Below are positions 9,712-17,390 of a stretch of 25,698 nt of DNA, in pieces. Below the pieces are notes generated by a model. That model searched no databases and had not been told where the DNA came from. It saw only the letters and a program-made list of their open reading frames with translations. Location of the stretch: the NCBI GenBank assembly GCA_035605155.1, contig DATNHC010000037.1, positions 1 through 25,698 of the forward strand, given 5' to 3'. Position 1 is the first letter of the stretch. Each line of letters opens with the position of its first letter. The translations under genes were made by a program, and so were the position numbers. The DNA comes from VRUE01 sp035605155. GTDB taxonomy: Bacteria > Actinomycetota > Thermoleophilia > Solirubrobacterales > 70-9.

Positions 9712-9984
9712 ATGAGCGAATCGGTCGGCGTTGCGGAGTTGCGGCAGAACCTCAGCCTCTACTTGCGGCGGGTGAGCAGGGGAGAGCGGTTGATAGTTAC
9801 CGATCGCAATCGGCCGGTCGCCGAGCTGGGGCCCGCGCCGAACACGGGCCCCGATCTCGATCGGCTGATCGCCGAGGGGCGGGTATCGCGGCCGGTGCGG
9901 TCGGGCCTGCCAGGGCCGTTGAAGTTGACGGGCGATCCGCGAGCTTTGAGCCGCGCGCTCGACGAGATTCGCGGCGATCGCTGA
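9712..9984 (+). CDS. Type II antitoxin, Phd/YefM family
   Basis: The 90-residue product starts MSESVGVAELRQNLSLYLRR and continues RGERLIVTDRNRPVAELGP, the standard Phd/YefM DNA-binding fold. The C-terminal half (SGLPGPLKLTGDPRALSRAL and after) should bind the toxin. The ATG at 9712 aligns with the start of the conserved domain. An ATG at 9706 is possible, and a start at 9670 would place the promoter inside the gene. The toxin GTG follows after 3 bases. Expected role: neutralise the PIN toxin and autoregulate. Its sequence differs clearly from the antitoxin at 3939, so this is not a recent duplicate. Confidence 0.87.
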   Translation: MSESVGVAELRQNLSLYLRRVSRGERLIVTDRNRPVAELGPAPNTGPDLDRLIAEGRVSRPVRSGLPGPLKLTGDPRALSRALDEIRGDR

Positions 9985-9987
9985 GTC

Positions 9988-10401
9988 GTGGCGGTCTTCT
10001 ACGTCGACGCTTCGGCATTGGTCAAGCTCGTTCGCGAGGAGGAAGAGTCGGATGCCTTGCGCGCATATCTCGATGGCGCCGACCTCGTCAGCAGCGAGTT
10101 GGTCCTGACCGAGATCCCGCGGGCAGTGCGCCGTGCGGTCGCCCGGGAACCCGCGCTGCCGCTTGACCTGTTGCTGACGCGCGCTGGGGAACTGGTCGAT
10201 GTGCTCGCGTTGCGTCCCCTCGATCGCGCTCTGCTTGCGGGCGCGGGGGCGCTTGCCGAGCCGGCGCTGCGGGCCGTCGACGCGATTCACGTCGCGTCCG
10301 CCGTCGCTCTTGATCCCACCGAGGCGTTCGTGACCTACGACGAGCGCCAGGCTGCGGCTGCGCGTCTCGCTGGATTGCGGACGATGGCACCTGGCACCTG
10401 A
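9988..10401 (+). CDS. vapC: PIN-domain ribonuclease toxin, VapC type
   Basis: The 137-residue protein has the PIN acidic residues in order: D7 in FYVDASALVK, E42 in LVLTEIPRA, D98 in AVDAIHVASA and D118 in FVTYDERQ. Such toxins cleave tRNA or rRNA with Mg or Mn when released from their antitoxin. GTG at 9988 lies 3 bases after the antitoxin stop, so translation is coupled. The active site is complete and the length normal, so the module looks intact. Confidence 0.9.
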   Translation: MAVFYVDASALVKLVREEEESDALRAYLDGADLVSSELVLTEIPRAVRRAVAREPALPLDLLLTRAGELVDVLALRPLDRALLAGAGALAEPALRAVDAIHVASAVALDPTEAFVTYDERQAAAARLAGLRTMAPGT

Positions 10402-10454
10402 CTGAGGAGTCGCCCGGATGCAAGCGGGAAGGTTCCTGCCAGAATCGCCGCGCC

Positions 10455-11648
10455 ATGCGGCCGACTCAGCTCACTTCTGACGGGCCGCTTGCGCTCACCC
10501 CCAGCCCCACCGGCGACTCTCCGCGTTCGATCTTCCTGCGCTTCCTCAAGTTCGGGGCCCTGGCCTGGGGTGGGCCGGCGGCGCAGATTGCGATGATCAA
10601 GCACGAGTGCGTCGATGAAGAGGGCTGGGTCGGCGAGGAGACCTTCAAGAGGACGCTCGCCGTCTACCAGGTGCTTCCCGGCCCCGAGGCCCACGAGCTT
10701 TGCGTCTACTTCGGCCGGGTGCGCGGCGGCAAGCTTGGCGGGTTCCTCGCCGGGCTGGGGTTCATGTTGCCCGGCTTCCTCCTCATGCTCGCCCTCTCGA
10801 TTCTCTACGTCGAGGCGGACCTTGCCGGGCACCTCGATGAGCTGTTCTACGGGCTGAGCGCTGCGGTCGGGGCGATCGTCCTGCGAGCGGTGGTGCGGCT
10901 GAGCGGGACGTTCATCACCGATGGCTGGTTGGCGGCGATTGCGATAGTCGCCTTCGTCCTCACCGTGTTCGCCTCGGCGAGCTTCGCCCTCGTCCTGCTC
11001 GGCGCGGGCCTGGCCTACGAGCTGCGAACCAACGCCTGGAGCTGGCTCGGCCGGAGCCATTCCTTCTCGCCGGGTGTCCTCGCGGTCGCCGTAGTCGCCG
11101 GGGCCGTGACGCTCTCGCTGACAGCGGAGATCTTCCTCGAGGGGCTCAAGGCCGGGCTGTTTACCTTCGGCGGCGCCTTCACGGTGATTCCCTTCCTCCA
11201 GCAGGCTGCGGTGGCGGATCACCACTGGCTTACCGACAGCCAGTTCGTCGACGGGCTGGCGATCAGCGGCATCCTGCCCGCCCCGCTGATCATCTTCTCG
11301 ACCTTCGTCGGCTACATCGCAGGCGGCGCCGCCGGGGCCTTGGCGATGACGCTCGGCATCTTCCTGCCCGCCTTCCTCTTCCCGATCTTCTTCCACCGCT
11401 TCTTCGTCGCCGTCGCCGAGAACCCGCGCATCCGGCCATTCCTGCTCGGCGTTGCGGCCGGGGTGATCGGCCTGATCGCGGCCGTCACCGTCGACATCGT
11501 CGACACGAGCGTCGTCGATGCCTATACGGCGGTCCTCGCCATCGGCGCCTTCCTCGCCCTCAACCGCTGGCACGGCAAGCTCACCGTGCTCTACGTGGTG
11601 CTCGGCTGCGGCCTGATCGGTGCGGGGTTGCAGCTCACGGTGCTCTAG
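10455..11648 (+). CDS. chrA: Chromate transporter, ChrA/CHR family, two-domain form
   Basis: The 397-residue membrane protein contains two homologous CHR domains. The first (about 26-185) has FLKFGALAWGGPAAQIAMI, then VYQVLPGPEAHELCVYFG and GGFLAGLGFMLPGFLL. The second (about 205-390) repeats the pattern with GLKAGLFTFGGAFTVIPFLQ, FVDGLAISGILPAPLIIF and TLGIFLPAFLFP. This is the long CHR layout, with about 10-12 membrane helices. Known members export chromate from the cytoplasm by a proton-coupled mechanism; homologues without chromate function may also exist. ATG at 10455 is the first in-frame start. A CAGAAT hexamer at 10440-10445 could be its -10 element, giving a very short leader. No chromate regulator is adjacent. 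Confidence 0.9.
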   Translation: MRPTQLTSDGPLALTPSPTGDSPRSIFLRFLKFGALAWGGPAAQIAMIKHECVDEEGWVGEETFKRTLAVYQVLPGPEAHELCVYFGRVRGGKLGGFLAGLGFMLPGFLLMLALSILYVEADLAGHLDELFYGLSAAVGAIVLRAVVRLSGTFITDGWLAAIAIVAFVLTVFASASFALVLLGAGLAYELRTNAWSWLGRSHSFSPGVLAVAVVAGAVTLSLTAEIFLEGLKAGLFTFGGAFTVIPFLQQAAVADHHWLTDSQFVDGLAISGILPAPLIIFSTFVGYIAGGAAGALAMTLGIFLPAFLFPIFFHRFFVAVAENPRIRPFLLGVAAGVIGLIAAVTVDIVDTSVVDAYTAVLAIGAFLALNRWHGKLTVLYVVLGCGLIGAGLQLTVL

Positions 11649-11664
11649 CTAGGTGGGGGATCGC

Positions 11665-11699
11665 TCAGGGTCGGCCTCGGGAGCCCAGACAAGCCCTGA
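11665..11699 (+). terminator. Nested hairpin after chrA
   Basis: An outer stem TCAGGG (11665-11670) / CCCTGA (11694-11699) encloses an inner stem GGCCTC / GAGCCC with one mismatch. It begins 17 bases after the chrA stop and precedes the Zur-like box. There is no T-tract. Confidence 0.4.
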
Positions 11700-11703
11700 A
11701 TGC

Positions 11704-11724
11704 AAACTAGATTCATTCTCATTA
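11704..11724. promoter_or_regulatory. Zur/Fur-type operator candidate
   Basis: This AT-rich island in an otherwise GC-rich gap reads, on the minus strand, TAATGAGAATGAATCTAG. That is close to the TAATGAAAAT...ATTTTCATTA type of box bound by Zur and Fur repressors, one arm being much better than the other. It lies about 65 bases upstream of a zinc ABC transporter operon that itself encodes a Zur-like repressor, exactly where zinc-dependent autoregulation would act. A possible -10 (TAGTCT, 11723-11728) overlaps its edge. Confidence 0.5.
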
Positions 11725-11788
11725 GTCTCTTGGCCGTCGCTCAGTCAGCAGCCTCCGCCGCGGTGACCAACCACCAAAGGACCGATCC

Positions 11789-13531
11789 TTGCTTGAGCCC
11801 TTCCAGCTTCCCTTCGTCCAGCGTGGGCTGATCGAGGTGTTGATCCTCGCCATCCCGGCGGGACTGCTCGGCACCTGGATCGTGCTGCGCGGTCTCGCCT
11901 TCTTCTCCCACGCGATCGGCACTGCCACCTTTCCTGGGCTGGTGCTGGCCGACGGCCTCGGCTTTGGCGCTCCCCTCGGCGCTTTCGGCGCCGCCGTCGC
12001 CTTTACCGCGGGCACGACGGCTCTTCGTGGCCGGCGCACGGGTGAGGACGCGGTGGTTGCCATGGTCCTCGTCGGCTGCCTCGCATCCGGCGTGATCCTG
12101 GCCAGCGACGTGTTCGGCTCCGGCTCGAGCATCGAGACACTGCTCTTCGGCAGCCTGCTGCTGGTCGACGGCGGCGACCTCCTGCTTGCCGCTGGGGCGG
12201 CCGCCGCGACGCTTGTGGCCAGCGCCTTGATCGGCCAGCATTGGCTCCGCGCCGGCTTCGATCCGACGCTTGCCGATTCGAGCGGCCCGAGCCCGCAGCT
12301 CTTCGACGCGGTGCTGCTCGGCTTGGTTGCGCTGGCGACGGTCGCCGCCCTGACCGTGGTCGGAGCGCTGCTCGTCGCCGCCCTCTTTCTCGTGCCCGCG
12401 GTCACTGCGCGCCTCCTCACCGACCGGCTGCTCAGCTGGCAACTACTCAGCGTCGGGCTGGTCGCGCTGGAGGGGACGGTCGGGCTCTGGCTCTCGGTGA
12501 AGACCAACGCGCCGCCGGGGGCGACGATCGCCTGCGTCGCCGGCGCCACCTTCGCTGTGGTGACCGTCGCCCGCGTCTTAGCCCGCGTTCCGCGTTCCGC
12601 GGCGATCGCTACGGCACTGGGGACCATGACCCTGCTCGCGGCCGGATGCGGCAGCGGGTCGGCCGGCAGCAGCGGCCAGGTGAAGGTGGTCGCGACGACG
12701 ACCCAGGTCGCCGACTTCGTGCGCGAGGTCGGCGGCGAAGCGGTCGAGGTCGAGCAGATCCTGCAGCCCAACAGCGATCCCCACGACTACGAGCCGCGCC
12801 CCTCCGACGTCGAAGCAGTGGCCGGCGCGGAGCTGGTCTTCGTCAGCGGTCGCGGACTCGACGATTGGGCTGAGGAGCTCCTCTCCGACAGCGGCGGCGA
12901 CGCTCAGATCGTCGACCTCGGCGCGATGGGCCCGATTCGCCCGGCAGGCGGGGAGGACGAGGAGGAATCTGAGCTCGACCCGCACTGGTGGCACGATCCC
13001 CGCAACGTCGAGGCTGCGGTGCCGGGGATCGAGAACGCGCTGGTGGTCGCCGACCCCTCCCACAAAGCCGAGTTCGTCCGCAACGCCGACACCTACCTGG
13101 CCGAGCTGAAAGCGCTCGACGCCGGGATCGCCAAGTGCATCGATTCGGTGCCGGCCTCGCAGCGCAAGCTGGTCACCGACCACGACGCCTTCGGCTACTT
13201 CGCCAGCCGCTATGGGATCGAGGTCGTCGGCGCCGCGATTCCCTCCCAGACGACTCAGGCCCAGGCGTCGGCAAAGGACCTGAGCGAGTTGGCGAAGACG
13301 ATCGAAGCCGAGGACGTGAAGGCGATCTTCCCCGAGAGCTCGCTCAGCGCCAACGTGGTCGAGACGATCGCCCGTCAGACCGGTGCCTCGGCCGATTACA
13401 CGCTGTACGGGGACACGCTGGGCCCCGAGGGCTCCAGCGGCGAGACCTACCTGCGGATGGAGGAGGCCAACGCCGACGCCCTGGTCCGCGGGTTCACCGG
13501 AGGAAGTCGCGGATGCGCAGTGAGCCCTTGA
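11789..13531 (+). CDS. Fused zinc ABC transporter: ZnuB-like permease joined to ZnuA-like substrate-binding lipoprotein
   Basis: One uninterrupted 580-residue frame encodes two subunits. Residues 1 to ~270 form an ABC-3 family permease with about 8 membrane helices, resembling the separate permease at 14258 (both begin MLEP.Q). A basic stretch RVLARVPR, a hydrophobic segment and a lipobox LAAGC (C287) follow, as in a lipoprotein signal. Residues 288-580 are a cluster A-I metal-binding protein with likely Zn ligands H332 (DPHDY), H399 or H402 (DPHWWHD), H465 (TDHDAF) and D542 (YGDTL). The usual His-rich loop is replaced by an acidic one (GEDEEESELD). The membrane part would move zinc (or Mn) inward; the lipoprotein part would capture it. 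Signal peptidase II could split the product at C287. TTG at 11789 has AAAGGA at 11776-11781. Confidence 0.85.
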   Translation: MLEPFQLPFVQRGLIEVLILAIPAGLLGTWIVLRGLAFFSHAIGTATFPGLVLADGLGFGAPLGAFGAAVAFTAGTTALRGRRTGEDAVVAMVLVGCLASGVILASDVFGSGSSIETLLFGSLLLVDGGDLLLAAGAAAATLVASALIGQHWLRAGFDPTLADSSGPSPQLFDAVLLGLVALATVAALTVVGALLVAALFLVPAVTARLLTDRLLSWQLLSVGLVALEGTVGLWLSVKTNAPPGATIACVAGATFAVVTVARVLARVPRSAAIATALGTMTLLAAGCGSGSAGSSGQVKVVATTTQVADFVREVGGEAVEVEQILQPNSDPHDYEPRPSDVEAVAGAELVFVSGRGLDDWAEELLSDSGGDAQIVDLGAMGPIRPAGGEDEEESELDPHWWHDPRNVEAAVPGIENALVVADPSHKAEFVRNADTYLAELKALDAGIAKCIDSVPASQRKLVTDHDAFGYFASRYGIEVVGAAIPSQTTQAQASAKDLSELAKTIEAEDVKAIFPESSLSANVVETIARQTGASADYTLYGDTLGPEGSSGETYLRMEEANADALVRGFTGGSRGCAVSP

Positions 13532-14256
13532 TCGAGGCGAGCGGCCTCGCCGTCGGCTACGACGGGGAGCCGGTGATCTCCGGCGTCGTCTTCTCGCTCG
13601 AGCCGGGTGAGCGGATGGCGCTCTTGGGTCCCAACGGCGGCGGCAAGACGACCTTGCTGCGGGCGCTGCTCGGTGAGCTGCAGCCGCTTGCCGGAGAGCT
13701 CCGCGTGGGGGTCCGTTGTGCCACCGTGCCGCAGACAGAGCGCTCCCAGCTCGACTATCCCGTCTCGGCGCTCGACGTGGCGGCGATGGGCGCGCTCTCC
13801 AGGCTTCCGTGGTGGCGACGGCCAGGACGGCGCGAGCGCCAGGGAGCGCTAGAGGCTCTGCAAAAGGTCGGCCTCGGCGACCTCGCCGAGGAGACATTCG
13901 GCAAGCTCTCGGGCGGCCAGCGCCAGCGCGTCCTGATTGCGCGCAGCCTCGTCCAGGACGCTCAGATCCTGCTCTTGGACGAGCCCTTCTCCGGCCTCGA
14001 CCGGCCCAGCTCCGAAGGGCTGGAAGCGCTGGTCGAGGATCTCGCGTCCGAGGGCCGTGGGGTGATGATCGCCACCCACGACCTCGAGCAGGCGCGGCGC
14101 TGGGACAGCGTGCTCTGCCTCAACCGAGGCCAGGTCGCAGTCGGCCCCCCGGAGGAGGTGCTCGATCTAGCCGTCCTCGAAGCCACCTACGGCGGTGCGA
14201 TCGTCGAGCTGCCCGGCACCGATGCCCGCGCGATCCTGCCTCCCCACCACCACTGA
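13513..14256 (+). CDS. znuC: Zinc/manganese ABC transporter ATPase (ZnuC-like)
   Basis: The 247-residue protein is a complete ABC ATPase, with Walker A GPNGGGKTT (about residues 39-47), signature LSGGQRQR, Walker B ILLLDEPF followed by SGLD, and switch histidine in ATHD. It would power the permeases encoded on either side. ATG at 13513 lies 19 bases inside the end of the fused permease/binding-protein gene and is preceded by AGGAAG (13501-13506), so translation is coupled. The C-terminus ends in PPHHH, a small metal-binding-looking tail. A much longer upstream frame overlaps the fusion gene out of phase and is not coding. Confidence 0.92.
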   Translation: MRSEPLIEASGLAVGYDGEPVISGVVFSLEPGERMALLGPNGGGKTTLLRALLGELQPLAGELRVGVRCATVPQTERSQLDYPVSALDVAAMGALSRLPWWRRPGRRERQGALEALQKVGLGDLAEETFGKLSGGQRQRVLIARSLVQDAQILLLDEPFSGLDRPSSEGLEALVEDLASEGRGVMIATHDLEQARRWDSVLCLNRGQVAVGPPEEVLDLAVLEATYGGAIVELPGTDARAILPPHHH

Positions 14257-14257
14257 G

Positions 14258-15100
14258 ATGTTGGAGCCGCTGCAAGACGAGTTCATGCGCCGTGCGATGG
14301 CCGAGGTGACCTTGATCGGGATCGCCGGCGGGGCGCTCGGCTGCTGGGTCGTCCTCTACCGGCTCTCCTACGCGGCCGAGTCGCTCGCCCACTCGATCTT
14401 CCCCGGCCTGGTCCTTGCGGCGCTCACCGGCCTGCCGCTGATCGTCGGCGGCATCCCCGGGATCGTCGTCGCTGCCCTGGCGATCGCCGCTGCCTCGCGA
14501 ATACCGGGAGTCAGCCGCGAGGTGGCGATCGGCGTGGTCGTCACAACCCTCTTCGGCCTCGGTGTGCTGCTGGCGCTCTCGCCAAATTCGCCTCCCGGCA
14601 TCCAGGAGATCCTCTTCGGCGACATCCTCGGTCCGACCGACGCCGACCTCGCGGCGGCTGTCGTCTTGACCGTGGTGGTCGGCGGCGGCCTGCTGCTCTT
14701 GCACGGGCGGCTGCTGGCGGGAGGCTTCGACCGCGGCGCTGCACGCTCACTGGGCGCCGCGCCGGGGATCGCAGAAGCCGCCCTGCTGGTCCTGCTCGGG
14801 TTGGCGATCGTCGTTGCCGTTCAGGGGCTCGGCAACCTGCTGGTCGTCGCTGTCTTCGTCGGTCCGGCGGCGGCCGCCCGTCAGCTCACCGACCGGATCG
14901 CGCCGATGATCGCCCTGGCCATCGCGACCGCGGTGCTCGCCGGCATCGGCGGCCTCTACCTCTCTTTCTACGCCGGGACGGCCGGTGGCGCCTCGGTGGC
15001 CTTGGCGATCGTTGCCCTCTACCTGCTTGCGCTGCCGCTTGGCAGGCTGGTGTCCGCGCGCTACGAAAAGCGAACCCCGGCCGAGGCTACGATCGCCTGA
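14258..15100 (+). CDS. znuB: Zinc/manganese ABC transporter permease (ZnuB-like)
   Basis: The 280-residue protein is an ABC-3 family permease with about 8 membrane helices. It includes the AESLAHSIFPGLVLA segment and the GNLLVVAVFVGPAAAARQLTDR region typical of ZnuB/MntB. ATG at 14258 comes one base after the ATPase TGA. Together with the permease half of the fused protein it would form a heterodimeric membrane channel, since only one ATPase gene is present. Its TGA shares one base with the ATG of the zur-like gene. Confidence 0.92.
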   Translation: MLEPLQDEFMRRAMAEVTLIGIAGGALGCWVVLYRLSYAAESLAHSIFPGLVLAALTGLPLIVGGIPGIVVAALAIAAASRIPGVSREVAIGVVVTTLFGLGVLLALSPNSPPGIQEILFGDILGPTDADLAAAVVLTVVVGGGLLLLHGRLLAGGFDRGAARSLGAAPGIAEAALLVLLGLAIVVAVQGLGNLLVVAVFVGPAAAARQLTDRIAPMIALAIATAVLAGIGGLYLSFYAGTAGGASVALAIVALYLLALPLGRLVSARYEKRTPAEATIA

Positions 15101-15546
15101 TGGCAGCCGCGAAGGACACGGCCTGGGAGCAGCATGCGCTGGAGGCGCTCGGCGAGGCGGGCTTCAGGCGCGGCGGCGCCCGCACCGCTGTCGTCGAAGC
15201 GCTTGCCCGCCACGCTTGTGCGGTCACCGCCCTGGAGCTGGAGGAGGAGCTGCGCCGCCGCAAGGTCTCGGTCGGCCGCGCCAGCGTCTACCGCGCGCTC
15301 GAGCGGCTCGAGGAGCTGCGCTTGGTGCAGCGCCTCGAGGCAGCGCGGGGAATCGCCAGCTATGAGCGGGTCAACCCGAGTGGGCACCACCACCATCATG
15401 CGATCTGCCGGCGCTGTGGCAGGATGGAACCGTTCGAGGACCGCAAGCTGGAGCGGGCGATCGAAGAGGTGTCAGGCCGGGTGCCCTTCGAGGTCGCCGA
15501 GCACGACGTCGTGCTGCGCGGCCTCTGCGAGAGCTGCGCTGACTGA
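15100..15546 (+). CDS. zur: Fur-family transcriptional repressor, probably the zinc regulator Zur
   Basis: The 148-residue protein has the Fur layout: an N-terminal winged helix (about residues 10-85, with VGRASVYRALERLEEL as recognition region), a hinge, and the HHHHHAICRRCGRMEPFED motif (96-114). Structural zinc would be held by C103/C106 and C143/C146. When zinc is sufficient it should repress the uptake operon that encodes it, probably through the box at 11704. The position at the end of a zinc ABC operon favours Zur over an iron or peroxide sensor, though the sequence alone cannot exclude these. ATG at 15100 overlaps the preceding TGA by one base. Confidence 0.88.
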   Translation: MAAAKDTAWEQHALEALGEAGFRRGGARTAVVEALARHACAVTALELEEELRRRKVSVGRASVYRALERLEELRLVQRLEAARGIASYERVNPSGHHHHHAICRRCGRMEPFEDRKLERAIEEVSGRVPFEVAEHDVVLRGLCESCAD

Positions 15547-15601
15547 CGCGCCACTTGCCGAGCGCCAGGCTCGCCGCCCGCCCTGCGCAGGGGACGCGCC
15601 A
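15545..15601. repeat. Direct 9-bp repeats flanking two hairpins, possible terminator of the zinc operon
   Basis: GACGCGCCA occurs at 15545-15553, overlapping the zur stop, and again at 15593-15601. Between them lie CGAGC-GCCAG-GCTCG (15559-15573) and the perfect palindrome CCCTGCGCAGGG (15581-15592). The hairpins would suit transcription termination after zur. The flanking repeat is unexplained. Confidence 0.4.
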
Positions 15602-15612
15602 TCATTGACCGA

Positions 15613-16611
15613 ATGCGCGCGATGGTCTTCGAGCGAGCGAAGCAGCCGCTGCGGGCCACCGAGCTCGATGACCCCGTTCCGGGCCGTGGCCAGATCTTGC
15701 TCTCGGTCCATGCCTGTGGTGTCTGCCGCACGGACCTGCACATCGTCGACGGCGAGCTCAACGAGCCGAAGTTGCCGCTGGCGCCGGGGCATCAGATCGT
15801 CGGCACGGTTGTCGATGGCGGCGAGGGGGCGGAGCGCTTCGCGCCCGGCCAGCGTGTTGGCGTGCCCTGGCTTGGCTGGGCTTGCGGAGAGTGCCGCTAC
15901 TGCCTCAGCGGGCGGGAGAACCTCTGCGACCGGGCCCGTTTCACCGGCTACGACCTCGACGGTGGCTACGCCGAGCTTGCGGTCGCCGACGAGCGCTTCT
16001 GCGTCCCGATTCCGGATAGCTATCCGGACGAGCAGGCGGCGCCGTTGCTCTGCGCGGGGCTGATTGGCTATCGGGCCCTCCGGCTTGTCGGCGATGCCGA
16101 GCGGATTGGCTTCTACGGCTTCGGCGCCTCAGCGCACATCCTCTGTCAGGTAGCCGTCTTTCAAGGGCGCCGCGTCTTCGCCTTCACCCGGGTGGGCGAT
16201 GAGGAGACGCAGGCATTCGCCCGCCAGCTCGGGGCCGAGTGGGCCGGCTCCTCCGAGGAGGCGCCACCCGAGGAGCTCGACGGCGCGATCGTCTTCGCCG
16301 CAGCTGGGGCGCTGATGCCGGCGGCGCTGCGCGCCAGCGCCAAGGGCGCCCGAATCGTCAGCGCCGGCATCCACATGAGCGACATCCCCGCTTTCCCCTA
16401 CGAGATCCTCTGGGGCGAGCGGGCGCTCGGCTCGGTTGCCAACCTGACGCGCCGCGACGCAGAGGAGTTCCTCGAGCTGGCGCCGCGGGTGCCGGTGCGG
16501 ACAGAGACCTCGATCTACCCGCTGGCGGAGGCGAACCTGGCCCTCAAAGATCTCCGCAGCGGAGCTTTCAGGGGCGCCGCCGTTCTCGCAGTCGGTGCCG
16601 ACAGACGGTAA
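15613..16611 (+). CDS. Zinc-dependent alcohol dehydrogenase family protein (medium-chain)
   Basis: The 332-residue protein is a medium-chain dehydrogenase/reductase. The catalytic zinc site is C38 in CGVCRTDLH, H60 in PGHQ and C147. The structural zinc site is C91, C94, C97 and C105 (CGECRYC...C). The cofactor fold begins at GFYGFGASAHI (166-176), typical of the bacterial branch in which GHE is replaced by GHQ. It would interconvert an alcohol and an aldehyde or ketone using NAD(P). The gene lies 66 bases after zur, behind hairpins, so it probably has its own promoter. Its place between zur and a ZIP transporter may reflect its zinc demand. ATG at 15613 is used; ATG at 15622 is possible. Confidence 0.9.
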   Translation: MRAMVFERAKQPLRATELDDPVPGRGQILLSVHACGVCRTDLHIVDGELNEPKLPLAPGHQIVGTVVDGGEGAERFAPGQRVGVPWLGWACGECRYCLSGRENLCDRARFTGYDLDGGYAELAVADERFCVPIPDSYPDEQAAPLLCAGLIGYRALRLVGDAERIGFYGFGASAHILCQVAVFQGRRVFAFTRVGDEETQAFARQLGAEWAGSSEEAPPEELDGAIVFAAAGALMPAALRASAKGARIVSAGIHMSDIPAFPYEILWGERALGSVANLTRRDAEEFLELAPRVPVRTETSIYPLAEANLALKDLRSGAFRGAAVLAVGADRR

Positions 16612-16622
16612 GCACCCTCTGG

Positions 16623-17363
16623 ATGCCAGACGTCATCGTCCTCCTTCTGGCCGCCTCCGCCACGGCGCTCACGACCGGACTCGGCGCAATACCCGTATTC
16701 CTCTTCGGTCAGCGCAGCGAACGGTTGACACCCCTCTTGCTCGGCTTCGCTGCAGGGGTGATGGGGGTGGCCGCGGTCGCAGGACTGCTGATTCCGGCTT
16801 CGGAAGAAGGCTCGGCCGTCGAGGTGATCGCGGGATTCGCGGTTGGCGTCGTCTTTCTCGTCGGGGTCCGCCGGCGCTTGCGCCCCGATGCCGGCTTCAT
16901 GGGCCGCACCGGCCCCGGAACGCGAACCTCTGCCCTCGTCTTCCTGGTTCTCTTCGTCCACAGCCTGCCGGAGGGACTCGCGGTCGGCACCGCCTTCGCT
17001 TCGGATCGGGCGGGGCTGAGCCTCTTCGTGATCCTCGCGATCGGAATTCAGAACGTGCCTGAGGGGACCAGCGTCGCGATCCCGATGCAGGAGGCGGGCT
17101 TCGGTCGTGCCCGCCAGTTTTGGACAGCCGTGGCGACCAGCGCTCCACAGCCGGTCGGGGCCCTGATCGCCTTCCTGGCGGTGGAAGAGATGAGCGGCCT
17201 CCTGCCCCTCTCGTTCGCCTTTGCGGCGGGGGCGATGCTGGCGCTGATCGTCGTCGAGATGCTTCCCAAGGCTTATCTCGGTTCACGACCTCTGGGGCCG
17301 AGCGCCGGCGTCACGCTCGGCGCTGCCGTGATGTTGGGGTTGAGCTTCGCGCTCGGCGTTTGA
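16623..17363 (+). CDS. ZIP family metal (zinc) transporter
   Basis: The 246-residue membrane protein has about 7-8 hydrophobic segments and both ZIP signature helices: HSLPEGLAVGTAF (H113, E117) and AIGIQNVPEGTSVAIP (N144, E147), which line the metal path. These proteins import zinc and sometimes other divalent metals into the cytoplasm without ATP. It begins 11 bases after the alcohol dehydrogenase stop, and ATG at 16623 starts the first hydrophobic segment. The loop between helices (RRRLRPDAGFMGRTGPGTRT) is short and not His-rich. A long out-of-phase upstream extension over the dehydrogenase gene is not coding. Its setting beside the Zur operon supports zinc as the substrate. Confidence 0.87.
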   Translation: MPDVIVLLLAASATALTTGLGAIPVFLFGQRSERLTPLLLGFAAGVMGVAAVAGLLIPASEEGSAVEVIAGFAVGVVFLVGVRRRLRPDAGFMGRTGPGTRTSALVFLVLFVHSLPEGLAVGTAFASDRAGLSLFVILAIGIQNVPEGTSVAIPMQEAGFGRARQFWTAVATSAPQPVGALIAFLAVEEMSGLLPLSFAFAAGAMLALIVVEMLPKAYLGSRPLGPSAGVTLGAAVMLGLSFALGV

Positions 17364-17390
17364 GCCCCTTCGACGGGGAGACGAGTTCGC

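Noticed and set aside
12578..13897. A 439-codon minus-strand open frame across the zinc operon
   Set aside because: It is antisense to well-supported transporter genes, has no recognisable motif and has an Arg/Ala-rich composition typical of a GC shadow.
15613..16611. Alcohol dehydrogenase as a fourth member of the zur transcript
   Set aside because: Two hairpins and a 66-base gap follow zur, so I treat it as separately transcribed even though zinc-related context is suggestive.
17365..17378. CCCC-TTCGAC-GGGG as a two-way terminator between the convergent ZIP and DUF4383 genes
   Set aside because: The stem is only 4 bp with no T-tract, too weak to report as a feature.
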